A stretch of DNA of 64,000 bases from GCA-2794515 sp034436155 (GTDB taxonomy: Bacteria > Chloroflexota > Anaerolineae > Aggregatilineales > Phototrophicaceae): contig DAOTVP010000079.1 in assembly GCA_034436155.1 (NCBI GenBank), positions 1 to 64,000 on the forward strand, in the 5' to 3' direction. Of the stretch, positions 9,064 through 16,949 are shown piece by piece. A program made the translations under genes and the position numbers. Under the pieces are notes generated by a model. It saw only the letters and a program-made list of their open reading frames with translations. It did not search any database and had not been told where the DNA came from. Position 1 is the stretch's first letter. Every line of letters starts with the position of its first letter.

Positions 9064-10176
9064 TTAATCCCTGAGCGCCAATACGCCCTCGCTATTACTG
9101 CCGACAAACAACACGCCGTCCACCAAAACAGGCGCGGATGAGCGATAATCGCCTTGTGTCCCCGTCACATAGCGCCACAATTCTGTCCCTGTGCGAATAT
9201 CGATGGCATACAACAACCCGTTGGTCTCGCTGAGGGCGTAGACCACATCCCCCGCCACACTTGGCGAAGAATAGGCGATGTTGCCCAATTCAAAGCGCCA
9301 TAACACCGCGCCGTCATCCCGATTGAAGGCGTGCAAAACGCCATTATAGCCAAATACCAACACCTCAAACTCGGTCACAGCCGCCGAAGCATACATCTCA
9401 CTTTGCAAATCGTGTTGCCAAATAAGTGCCCCATCCGCCAGCGAAATCGCTCGGAATATGCCATCGCGTCCGCCGATATATACGATGTTATCTAAAATTG
9501 CGGGTGTCGCATCCATCGGTTTTTCGGTTTGGATATGCCATATTTCGAGTCCTGTTTGGCTATCTACAGCATAAATTTTGCCACTCCGACTACCTATCAC
9601 GATAACACCATCCTGATACGCGGGCGATGACCAAACCTGACCGCCTGTATCGAAGCGCCAAATCAGTTCACCCCGCAAAATAGACAGGGCGTAGAGGTGA
9701 TTATCCAAACTGCCGATATATAGCACATCATCTATTACCAACGGCGATGAATAAATTTGACCATCGGTTTCGTATTGCCACACAAAAATGCCGTTGTTGG
9801 CGTTGAGGGCATATACTGATTTATCTAAACTGCCGAAATACAGTGTTCCATTTAACACCGTTGGGCTAGAGACGACCGCGCCACCCGTCTTGAATGACCA
9901 TTTTTCGACACCCGTGTTCACGTCTAGCACGTAGAGCGTGCCTTCTTCGTTGCCGATAAACACCAATCCATCGGCAACGGCAGGTGTCGTCCGATTTGGG
10001 CGCGGGGTATCGAATGACCATAACAACGTGGGGGATGATAGAACAGGGGGCGAATCGTACACGCCCAAGCGCCCTACATCCCCGCGAAAAGTGGATGTAT
10101 CGGGCGTGAGGATGTCGGTTTGTGCCGATAGCGACACGGTGATAATCAAGCATAGAGATAATAACAGTGTACGCAT
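9064..10176 (-). CDS. Secreted PQQ-type (BamB-like) beta-propeller protein
   Basis: 370 aa. Signal peptide RTLLLSLCLIITVSLSAQ (residues 2-19). About seven repeats of the PQQ-blade pattern follow: G-x-V/L-Y-x-G-S/N-x-D/E-x-x-L/V-Y-A-L/V-D, then G-x-x-x-W-x-F/Y-x-T-G. Examples are LYVLDVNTGVEKWSFKTGG and VYALNANNGIFVWQYETDG. The pattern is that of scaffold propellers such as BamB, which bind proteins; an active PQQ dehydrogenase would be larger. It precedes the AttH-like gene by 17 bp on the same strand, so the two secreted proteins probably share a transcript ending at the 7.8 kb terminator. Confidence 0.85.
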   Translation of the reverse strand: MRTLLLSLCLIITVSLSAQTDILTPDTSTFRGDVGRLGVYDSPPVLSSPTLLWSFDTPRPNRTTPAVADGLVFIGNEEGTLYVLDVNTGVEKWSFKTGGAVVSSPTVLNGTLYFGSLDKSVYALNANNGIFVWQYETDGQIYSSPLVIDDVLYIGSLDNHLYALSILRGELIWRFDTGGQVWSSPAYQDGVIVIGSRSGKIYAVDSQTGLEIWHIQTEKPMDATPAILDNIVYIGGRDGIFRAISLADGALIWQHDLQSEMYASAAVTEFEVLVFGYNGVLHAFNRDDGAVLWRFELGNIAYSSPSVAGDVVYALSETNGLLYAIDIRTGTELWRYVTGTQGDYRSSAPVLVDGVLFVGSNSEGVLALRD

Positions 10177-10250
10177 GAAAAATGCCTCCAGATTATCTCT
10201 ACTACATCACGCTTGCTTAAATTGTGGATGAATTGGCTATGTGAGCCTGT

Positions 10251-10754
10251 TTAGGCTTGTAATGCACCACTGAGCGGTGGCGACCAATCTAATCCCTCAT
10301 GCACGCGCAAAATCGCATCCATTTTTTGTGCGATGTCATCCCGAAATGGGGCGGTGCGCCGTGTGGTTAAATCTGCAAATGACCCCAACGACTCGAAAAT
10401 CGCCGATAATACATCTTTTTCTTTGTTGACCATGAACATCATAAAATGCACGCGCTTCGCTGTCCGACTGATGACGCGCCCATAAATATCTACCACATCC
10501 CCCAAACGGACTTCGGCGGTGTAATGCAAAAATTGTTTGAGCGCGAACATGCCGACTTGGTGCGTCTGATAATACTCCAGCGTTAAGCCGAAATAATCGG
10601 AGAAGAACTTCCAACCCGCGTTATCAAAAAAGCCGAGATAATGACGGATATTCATGTGACCCATCGCGTCTAAATGCTGTTCGAGGACTGTCTCGGTGTG
10701 TAAATAGGGTAGTGCCTTAATTTTTTCAATCGGAATTTGGGGAATACCAGACAT
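10251..10754 (-). CDS. Acyl-CoA thioesterase-like hot-dog protein
   Basis: 167 aa, 4HBT family. The N-terminal motif HLDAMGHMNIRHYLGFFDNA (residues 27-46) corresponds to the D-x-x-GH-V/M-N-x-x-x-Y signature of the YbgC/4HBT group, with the catalytic Asp in place. RLGDVVDIYGRVISRTAKRVHFMMFMV matches the long hot-dog beta strands. It likely hydrolyses an acyl-CoA of unknown chain length. It lies 6 bp downstream of the M20 gene on the same strand. Confidence 0.8.
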   Translation of the reverse strand: MSGIPQIPIEKIKALPYLHTETVLEQHLDAMGHMNIRHYLGFFDNAGWKFFSDYFGLTLEYYQTHQVGMFALKQFLHYTAEVRLGDVVDIYGRVISRTAKRVHFMMFMVNKEKDVLSAIFESLGSFADLTTRRTAPFRDDIAQKMDAILRVHEGLDWSPPLSGALQA

Positions 10755-10760
10755 TATATC

Positions 10761-12014
10761 TCACTTATCATATTTTTCGGCAATGTTTAAGATGGTATGG
10801 AGCAACACATTCGCGCCTAGCACCACATCATCCCATGCGGTAAATTCTTTAGGGCTGTGGCTGATTCCACCTTGCGATGGGATAAAAATCATGCCTGTTG
10901 GGGTGATGTCGTACATCATTTGTGCGTCATGCCCCGCATAACTAATCACATCTAAACTGACGGTATTCAATTTTTTACAGGCGGTTCGGATGTGGTTGGC
11001 AATATCGGGGGATAGGGGGGCGGCGGGCATGTGTGTTTCGCGTTTTTGGCTGACGGTCAGGCGATTTTGGATGGCGATGTCTTGCGCCAGCTTGAGGATT
11101 CGGCTCTCCATATCGGCTAGGATGCGTTTGTCGTAATGCCGACATTCTACGGTCAATTGCGCCTCTGATGGGATGATGTTAAATGCACCAGGCGACACAT
11201 GAACATTGCCACAATTGAATACGCCTGTCGGATACTCTTGTTGGACGATGCGATGTGCCTCGCTGATGAACGCCGCCGCACCGCGCAAGGCATCGCGCCG
11301 ATTTTTGAGGCGGGTCGTGCCACTATGCCCCGCTTCACCAAAAAAGGTCATCTGATAGGTCGTCCTGCCGACAATATGCGTAACAACGCCGATCGGAATT
11401 TTGGCATCATCCAGCCGATAACCCTGTTCGATATGAATTTCTAAGTAACCTGCTAAATGATGAGGGGCGCGTTTGGCATTTTTGACTTTGGCGGGGCTGA
11501 TGCCTGCTCGCATGAGTGCGGCACGAAATGGGGCATAATCGGTGGGGGTGTCGGTCATATAATTATCGGTGATTTTATTGGCTAATGCCCGACTGCCAAA
11601 CAACGACTGCCAACAGCCTTCGCCATCGGTAAAATTGATGATTTCCAGATGAAATGGCAATTGTATCCCCGCCGATTGAATAACCCGCGCACATTCTAAC
11701 GCGCAAATAATCCCAACGGAATTATCGTATCGTCCGCCATCGGGTACACCATCTAAATGAGAGCCGATGAGGAATGTTTTGGCTTTGATGTTGCCACAGG
11801 GCAATACCCCGCTCCAATTGCCCGCCTCATCATCATAAACGTGCAACCCAATGGTTTCGAGTTTGTTGGCAAACCATAACCGCGCCCGTAAATCTTCATT
11901 CGAGAGCGCCAAACGTTCTACACCGCCTGCTCGCGTCTCGCCGATATGAGAGAGTTCAATAAAATCGCGCCATAATCGTTCCGAATTGACGCGCAAATTG
12001 TCCTGTGTGTTCAA
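10761..12014 (-). CDS. M20-family amidohydrolase (N-carbamoyl amino acid / allantoate type), altered catalytic motif
   Basis: 417 aa, a typical length for the hydantoinase/carbamoylase branch. Zinc-site elements are seen: SHLDGVPDGGRYD (His86, Asp97) and INFTDGEGCW (residues 126-135). Further on are a dimerisation-domain segment (GRTTYQMTFFGEAGHSGTT) and the C-terminal SQGGISHSPKEFT, with the last zinc His. In the family the middle motif reads D-E-E-G: the first Glu is the general base and the second a metal ligand. Here Gly131 stands where the base is expected, with Glu132 kept. Activity may therefore be changed or lost. It shares a transcript with the thioesterase. Confidence 0.85.
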   Translation of the reverse strand: MNTQDNLRVNSERLWRDFIELSHIGETRAGGVERLALSNEDLRARLWFANKLETIGLHVYDDEAGNWSGVLPCGNIKAKTFLIGSHLDGVPDGGRYDNSVGIICALECARVIQSAGIQLPFHLEIINFTDGEGCWQSLFGSRALANKITDNYMTDTPTDYAPFRAALMRAGISPAKVKNAKRAPHHLAGYLEIHIEQGYRLDDAKIPIGVVTHIVGRTTYQMTFFGEAGHSGTTRLKNRRDALRGAAAFISEAHRIVQQEYPTGVFNCGNVHVSPGAFNIIPSEAQLTVECRHYDKRILADMESRILKLAQDIAIQNRLTVSQKRETHMPAAPLSPDIANHIRTACKKLNTVSLDVISYAGHDAQMMYDITPTGMIFIPSQGGISHSPKEFTAWDDVVLGANVLLHTILNIAEKYDK

Positions 12015-12252
12015 TGGATGATGCTCAACTTGTTTGAATTGATATTAAAAATATTATAGGGGATTTAGTACACGATTGCGAGAGTGGTATCTTTTTTTTG
12101 ATATCGGTTATAATTTGTGTTAAGGAACATTAAAATCTATATAATCCCCCAAAGACTAGGGCATTTTTTAGATGTAAACTAGGTAATTTAGATGTAAACT
12201 AGGTAATAATAAGGGTGTTGGAAATTATAAAATAGAAGAAAGGTGGATGTGT
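12015..12252. promoter_or_regulatory. Divergent intergenic region with tandem repeats and TATAAT boxes
   Basis: AT-rich spacer between the minus-strand M20 gene and the plus-strand nfeD gene. It holds TATAAT at 12109-12114 and 12140-12145, possible -10 elements for nfeD but without a convincing -35. It also holds two perfect tandem copies of a 20-bp unit at 12167-12206 (listed separately). No ORF or stable hairpin was seen. Confidence 0.45.
12167..12206. repeat. Two perfect 20-bp tandem direct repeats
   Basis: TTTAGATGTAAACTAGGTAA occurs at 12167-12186 and again, unchanged, at 12187-12206, 47 bp before the nfeD start. The spacing is close to two helical turns, so two proteins bound there would sit on the same face of the DNA. 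An operator is possible; slippage is the alternative. Confidence 0.85.
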
Positions 12253-12903
12253 ATGGGCTTTTTGACGATTAACCCCACACTCACAGACCCCAGCATTGTC
12301 TTTGTGATATTTGTGATCAGCTTGTGGATAACGGTCACAGCGACACACTTACCAGGCACAGGGGCATTAGAATTTTTGGCATTTGCGGGAATTGGCATCA
12401 GCGCGGTCATCTTATTTCAAATGCCGACCAATTGGTTAGCCGTTTTGGTGATGATGATAGGCGCGGCGGGGTATTCGATTATGCCATTTATCAAACACGA
12501 ATATTTCGTGTTGGCGTGGGGGGGCATCATATTACAGGGTGTCGGTGGCTTGTTTTTGTTTAATGGCATGATTGTCTCGCCATTTGTCATCGGCATTGTG
12601 ATGTTGTTGTTGGCGGCATATTGCCAATATGTGCTGTTGCCCGCTTTGCGTGTTGGGCTTGCTCCACATGCCACCACCAGCAAAGATGATGAACTGATTG
12701 GCGCTGTTGGGCGTGCGACAACCGATATTAACCCGACTGGCACGGTTTTGGTCGAAAGTGAAATTTGGTCTGCTACCAGCGATGTCGCTATCAAAGCGGG
12801 TGAATCGGTGGTGGTATTAGAGCGTGATGGTTTACAATTGATTGTCGAAAGTCTGAAGCGCAAACGCTCAGATGAAATACACACACAAGAGGAGGCACTC
12901 TAA
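12253..12903 (+). CDS. NfeD-like membrane protein
   Basis: 216 aa. ATG 12253 is preferred over ATG 12247 because AAAGGTGG then has normal spacing. Four or five hydrophobic segments fill residues 18-135. A small OB-fold follows, beginning ELIGAVGRATTDINPTGTVLVESEIW (about 150-175) and ending GESVVVLERDGLQLIVESL. This is the NfeD1b/short NfeD layout, which pairs with SPFH proteins encoded next door, as here (1 bp gap). The pair is thought to organise membrane microdomains. Confidence 0.9.
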   Translation: MGFLTINPTLTDPSIVFVIFVISLWITVTATHLPGTGALEFLAFAGIGISAVILFQMPTNWLAVLVMMIGAAGYSIMPFIKHEYFVLAWGGIILQGVGGLFLFNGMIVSPFVIGIVMLLLAAYCQYVLLPALRVGLAPHATTSKDDELIGAVGRATTDINPTGTVLVESEIWSATSDVAIKAGESVVVLERDGLQLIVESLKRKRSDEIHTQEEAL

Positions 12904-12904
12904 C

Positions 12905-13810
12905 ATGCAAGAACTACCGTTGTTAATTGGCATTTTTATACTGGTTTTCATCTTCTATTTTTTCTCTCAGGTGTTACGGATTGTGCCACAATACCAACGA
13001 CTGGTGATTTTGTCGCTGGGGCGCTATGCGGGGACACGCGGGCCGGGGGTGGTGTTCGTCATCCCTTTTATTGAACGGGCGGTTAGTGTGGATATTCGGG
13101 AACGCTTTTTGGATATTCCCTCACAAACTGCGATTACGCAAGATAATGCGCCGATTGCGATTGACTTTTTGGTCTACTATCGCATCGTAGAACCGCGTAA
13201 ATCGGTGTTGGAGGTCGAAAATGTGGTCAGCGCCTCGATTAACATTGCCACCACCACCCTCCGCGCCGTGATTGGTGATATTGACCTCGACTCGGTGCTA
13301 TCGAAACGTGAAAAAATCAATGACACGTTGCGGATTAAACTCGATGAGGTGACAGAACGCTGGGGTATCAAAGTGACCAGTGTTGAAATCCGCGAAATTG
13401 TGCCACCGCGTGATGTGCAAGATGCCATGAACCGCCAAATGACCGCCGAGCGTGAACGCCGCGCCGCCGTCACCCGCGCCAGTGGTGAGCGTGAAGCCGC
13501 CATTCTCGAAGCCGAAGGTGAACGCCAAGCCAATATTCTCCGCGCCGAAGGTAAAAAGCAATCGGCTATTCTTGAGGCGGAAGGTGAACGCCAAGCGCAA
13601 TTGCTCCGCGCACAAGGGTTTAGCAAGGCGCTTGAGGCGATTTACGAAATCGCCCGAACATTGGATAACAATACCTTATTGTTGCAATACCTGGATGCGC
13701 TGAAAGCCGTGGGTCAAAGCCCATCCACCAAATTTATCTTCCCGATGGAAGTCACAGGGATGATAAACCGTGTGGCGGATATGGTGAACAACAATAAACC
13801 TGAGAAATAA
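12905..13810 (+). CDS. SPFH/stomatin-like membrane protein
   Basis: 301 aa. Start ATG 12905 follows AGGAGG inside the end of nfeD. The N-terminal hydrophobic anchor is LLIGIFILVFIFYFFSQVL (residues 6-24). The SPFH/band 7 domain runs about 25-190 (VPQYQRLVILSLGRY, then IPFIERAVSVDIRER). After it comes a repeated coiled-coil (REAAILEAEGERQANILRAE, KQSAILEAEGERQAQLLRAQ) over about 195-240. This is the bacterial slipin/stomatin group; it forms oligomeric rings with the NfeD partner. Transcription probably ends at the hairpins at 13.82-13.96 kb. Confidence 0.93.
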   Translation: MQELPLLIGIFILVFIFYFFSQVLRIVPQYQRLVILSLGRYAGTRGPGVVFVIPFIERAVSVDIRERFLDIPSQTAITQDNAPIAIDFLVYYRIVEPRKSVLEVENVVSASINIATTTLRAVIGDIDLDSVLSKREKINDTLRIKLDEVTERWGIKVTSVEIREIVPPRDVQDAMNRQMTAERERRAAVTRASGEREAAILEAEGERQANILRAEGKKQSAILEAEGERQAQLLRAQGFSKALEAIYEIARTLDNNTLLLQYLDALKAVGQSPSTKFIFPMEVTGMINRVADMVNNNKPEK

Positions 13811-13819
13811 CAGGTAATA

Positions 13820-13852
13820 GGGCGGATGGATATACGCTTTGTTAATCCACCC
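13820..13852. repeat. Intergenic hairpin element, GGGCGGAT type
   Basis: Arms GGGCGGAT (13820-13827) and ATCCACCC (13845-13852). The single mismatch (C opposite A) becomes a G-U wobble if read as minus-strand RNA. The interior is TATACGCTTTGTTA-like, shared in style with the elements at 22.3 kb. Confidence 0.6.
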
Positions 13853-13883
13853 GTACAAACGCGATAATTTCCATGATGTATAG

Positions 13884-13916
13884 GAGACGATTAACCCGCA
13901 GGGCATATATCGTCCC
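13884..13916. repeat. Intergenic hairpin element, GGGACGAT type
   Basis: Arms GAGACGAT (13884-13891) and ATCGTCCC (13909-13916), with one position that is a wobble in minus-strand RNA. It is the second element in this convergent spacer and the same type as the perfect copy at 22298-22330. Confidence 0.6.
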
Positions 13917-13935
13917 TCATTTGTAAGATACACGA

Positions 13936-13964
13936 TCAAAAAGGCGCATATCGCGCCTTTTTGA
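13936..13964. terminator. Bidirectional intrinsic terminator
   Basis: Perfect inverted repeat TCAAAAAGGCGC (13936-13947) / GCGCCTTTTTGA (13953-13964) with loop ATATC. A run of five T follows the GC stem on either strand. It can end the NfeD/SPFH transcript and, from the other side, the TPR/SH3 gene. Confidence 0.92.
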
Positions 13965-13966
13965 TT

Positions 13967-16432
13967 TTAGGGTATTAACGGACATTCCGTATTGCTGGTG
14001 GCAACCACCAAATCACTCCGTACCCAACCCGTGAGCGTGGCTTGTTCGACTTGAACTTTGATGTTATACCAAACCGCGTTGGTGGTGGTGTTTCTGCGTT
14101 GTTCTAATACCTCCATAATTGTGCCAGATGGCAACACGCCTAGTGATAACTCATTTTGACCGGGCGCAACCCGCACAACTGCCGCATTTTCTGGTCTGAC
14201 GACCACGATGCAAATGGCAATCGGTGTCGGCGTGATGGTCGGCGTGAATGTGGCTGTTGGGGTGCTTGTCTCGGTATAGGTCGGTGTCACCGTTGGCGTA
14301 TGGGTTGGCGTATTCGTCTCGGTTGGCGTATACGAAGGTGTGACTGTCAACGAAGGTGTGACTGTCAACGAAGGTGTGACCGTCCATGTGGCGGTGGGGG
14401 TATTGCTCGGTGTATTGGTCGGCGATGGTGTCACCGTTGCCGTGGGGGTCTCGCTTGGTGTAGGTGTGCTACTTGGGGTAGGTGTATCGCTCGGTGTTGG
14501 TGTGATGGATGGTGTGTATGTTTCCGTGGCAGTTGCCGTTGGTGGTGGGAATAACACTGGCTCCCATTGTGGACGGGTGACGAAAGCCAATGCCGCTAAA
14601 ATGATGATGATACCGCCAATAATCGCGCCGATTAACAAGCGCCCGCGTTGTTTTTCGCGTCGCACCTGATTTTCGAGCCGTGTTAATTCGCCCCGTTTGC
14701 CCAAAATACGGAACGGGTCTTCGCGCAAAGTGTCGAGCCACGTCTGCGCTTCCGTCAGGTCGCCTTCTTCCAGTGCGATTTCTGCCCGTTCCAAATGCCG
14801 ATTGAACAACTCATTCACCGATAGCCGATAGCGTTCATCTTGAGCGTAATCCCGCAAGCCTGCCAACATCGCCCGTGCCTGCGAGAGTTCGGCATCAAAA
14901 TTTTGGGCAATCATCGCCGAAGCGCGTTCTAAGGTTTGGCGTGCGCGTTGCATCTCGACTGAAAGCGCCCGCGAATCGTTGAGTAATCCCGCGAGGCGTG
15001 TATCCGATGGGTCGAGTTCGACACCCAATTCGAGCAGGCGCGTGGCTTCAGTGCTGACCAGCATTTTTTCTTCGAGTGAAAGGGCGTTGGCGGCGCGGGC
15101 GAGTGCCGCTTGCGCTTGGTCGTTGATTTGTGCCTTGAGCGAAGCGAGTTTGTTATTCGCTTCGGCTTGTAACGATGCCAAGCGTTGGCTGTTGGGCAAT
15201 AATTGACGTACCCGCGCAATGGCGCTGAGGATGCCCTGAATTTGCCCTGTTTGGTCGGCAAGTGTGCCACTCATCGTACTCAATTTGACGGTGATTTGGT
15301 CGACTTCGCTCAGGATACGGCGCACATTTTCGGCGCGTTCTTCGGCTTGGGGATCATTCGCCACCACGCGCAACGCCCCTTCATATTTGCGGAGCGCATC
15401 CGACCAGTTATCGGTTGCCATGAGCCTATCGCCTTCGGTGAGCAATTCACGCGCTAAGGCGAGATCTTGAATGTCTAACATAGCTTGTTCGGCATCTTTC
15501 CACGATAAAATGCCACTGCGCTCGGCTAAATCGCGTGCCTCACGATAAAGGCGTTCTGCCTCTTCATAATTGCCCGCCCGCACCAACGAATTGGCGCGGT
15601 TGTATGCCACCCGCGCATCAAACGGGATACGATGGTCGGGGACGACACCGCGAATGAGGTTATCTTCGGCTTTGGCGCGATATTCGCCCGCCGTGGGGTT
15701 GTTGGGCGATTGCGCCAAAATGCGGTTAGCTACTTCGATAGTGGCTTGATAATCCCCCGCATAATAGGCTTGTGTCAGCTCGGACATCATCTCATCCAAT
15801 TCACCGACTTGCCCGACACGGCGCATCGTGCCTGTCGATGTGGTCGGCGTGGTGGGACGCACAGTATTGGGTGGTGGTGTGGTGGATGACGGGCGTGGCG
15901 GCGGGATGGGACTATCATTAAACGGCGATGGTGATTCATCATTCACAGGCGGTAATGCCGATTGTATCACAGGCGTTTCGGGTGTGGCTTTGGCGGCGGG
16001 GGGTTTGAGGTTGTATCGTTTGAATAAATCCGATACCCGTTGCAAGGCATGGGGTGTTTTTTGCGCCGCCTCTTTGAGGAGCAATAGCGTCTCTTCGTAA
16101 CCCGAATCGAGCGCGATTGCCTCTTCTAAAATATCTAACGCTTCATCGATATCATCATCATCCCCTGCGATTTCGATGCGAATCCGCGCACGGCGCAACA
16201 AGCCACGAATGGCAGTTTGGTTGCTACTCACAGGTTGATTCAATTTGGCGACTTCGGCGAATAACGCCTGTGCGGTCGCTTCATGCGGGGTGTTTTTGGC
16301 TTCTGCCAATAATTGTCGGGCAGTCCGCTCGATATCGGCGAGGTCGGTACGAATATCTTCTGTGCCAATTTTGGCAGATAACCGTGTTAAGCGTTGGCGT
16401 AAATCATCTAAACGTTGTTGTAAATCGGGCAT
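13967..16432 (-). CDS. Large TPR-type membrane protein with Thr/Pro linker and C-terminal SH3 domain
   Basis: 821 aa. Residues 1-590 are helical and coiled-coil with TPR-like units (YYAGDYQATIEVANRILAQSP; NSLVRAGNYEEAERLYREA). A Pro/Thr stretch at about 175-205 separates a first helical block. One membrane helix follows (LLIGAIIGGIIIILAALAFV, about 600-620). Then comes a linker of TPT/TPS repeats over about 635-740, and a bacterial SH3-like domain (VVRVAPGQNELSLGVLPSGT, then WYNIKV, then GWVRSDLV). Topology: cytoplasmic TPR part, outside SH3 part that may touch peptidoglycan. Function unknown. The DNA of the linker contains an 18-bp tandem repeat. Confidence 0.85.
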   Translation of the reverse strand: MPDLQQRLDDLRQRLTRLSAKIGTEDIRTDLADIERTARQLLAEAKNTPHEATAQALFAEVAKLNQPVSSNQTAIRGLLRRARIRIEIAGDDDDIDEALDILEEAIALDSGYEETLLLLKEAAQKTPHALQRVSDLFKRYNLKPPAAKATPETPVIQSALPPVNDESPSPFNDSPIPPPRPSSTTPPPNTVRPTTPTTSTGTMRRVGQVGELDEMMSELTQAYYAGDYQATIEVANRILAQSPNNPTAGEYRAKAEDNLIRGVVPDHRIPFDARVAYNRANSLVRAGNYEEAERLYREARDLAERSGILSWKDAEQAMLDIQDLALARELLTEGDRLMATDNWSDALRKYEGALRVVANDPQAEERAENVRRILSEVDQITVKLSTMSGTLADQTGQIQGILSAIARVRQLLPNSQRLASLQAEANNKLASLKAQINDQAQAALARAANALSLEEKMLVSTEATRLLELGVELDPSDTRLAGLLNDSRALSVEMQRARQTLERASAMIAQNFDAELSQARAMLAGLRDYAQDERYRLSVNELFNRHLERAEIALEEGDLTEAQTWLDTLREDPFRILGKRGELTRLENQVRREKQRGRLLIGAIIGGIIIILAALAFVTRPQWEPVLFPPPTATATETYTPSITPTPSDTPTPSSTPTPSETPTATVTPSPTNTPSNTPTATWTVTPSLTVTPSLTVTPSYTPTETNTPTHTPTVTPTYTETSTPTATFTPTITPTPIAICIVVVRPENAAVVRVAPGQNELSLGVLPSGTIMEVLEQRRNTTTNAVWYNIKVQVEQATLTGWVRSDLVVATSNTECPLIP
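14333..14386. repeat. 18-bp coding tandem repeat (about three copies)
   Basis: CGAAGGTGTGACTGTCAA at 14333-14350 and 14351-14368, with a diverged third copy at 14369-14386. On the minus strand it encodes PSLTVT repeats in the Thr/Pro linker. It is prone to length change by slippage without breaking the frame. Confidence 0.85.
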
Positions 16433-16563
16433 GTTTTTTTATCTCTACGCATGATTTCTCAATATAACCTAAAACAATACCTAAGACTTGGCTTAGGGGC
16501 AAGTGCTTATTTGCTTTAGCTATGATAAAATAGGGTAGACGCATGAATAAGGAGCGATGATCC

Positions 16564-16878
16564 ATGTTAATCACCCCTAGCCACCGCATTATGATTATGT
16601 ATGATATTCATCCCGATAGGCATGAGGAATATTATCAATACGTCTTGGGTGAGTTTGTCCCAGAGTTGCAAAAAATGGGGTTATACATGATTTACGCATG
16701 GCAAGTCTATGGCGAAAATCAGCCAGAGCGGTTTGTCGAATTTGTGTGCGAAAGCGCATCCATCCTCAAAAATGCCCTGACCAGTCCCGAATTTCAACAA
16801 GCAGAGGAACGCCTGAAAGAATATACCATTAATTATCGGCGCAAGGTGGTGATTTTCAAAAATCGCCCACAAGTTTAG
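16564..16878 (+). CDS. Small protein, possibly a dimeric alpha/beta barrel (NIPSNAP-like)
   Basis: 104 aa. AAGGAG stands 9 nt before ATG 16564. The order is strand (RIMIMYDIHPDRHEEY), helix (YQYVLGEFVPELQKMGL), strand (MIYAWQVYGENQPERFVEFVCES), helix (LKNALTSPEFQQAEERLKEY), strand (YRRKVVIF). This alpha/beta pattern matches ferredoxin-like dimeric barrels such as NIPSNAP or ABM proteins; the family call is inference from the pattern only. No catalytic residue can be named. The peptidase gene follows 71 bp downstream with its own RBS. Confidence 0.6.
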   Translation: MLITPSHRIMIMYDIHPDRHEEYYQYVLGEFVPELQKMGLYMIYAWQVYGENQPERFVEFVCESASILKNALTSPEFQQAEERLKEYTINYRRKVVIFKNRPQV

Positions 16879-16949
16879 TTGCTTTTTTCAGTTAATCCAA
16901 TTAAACTGTTTACAATGCTTAAAATTTTTTTGAATAGGAGATATTTTTG

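Noticed and set aside
14333..14386. Possible CRISPR-like repeats
   Set aside because: The repeat units abut without spacers and lie in a coding linker; no cas gene is present.
14156..14669. Plus-strand ORFs with Gly/Val- or Arg/Cys-rich repeats
   Set aside because: They are the reverse reading of the Thr/Pro linker repeats; the apparent repeats have no independent meaning.
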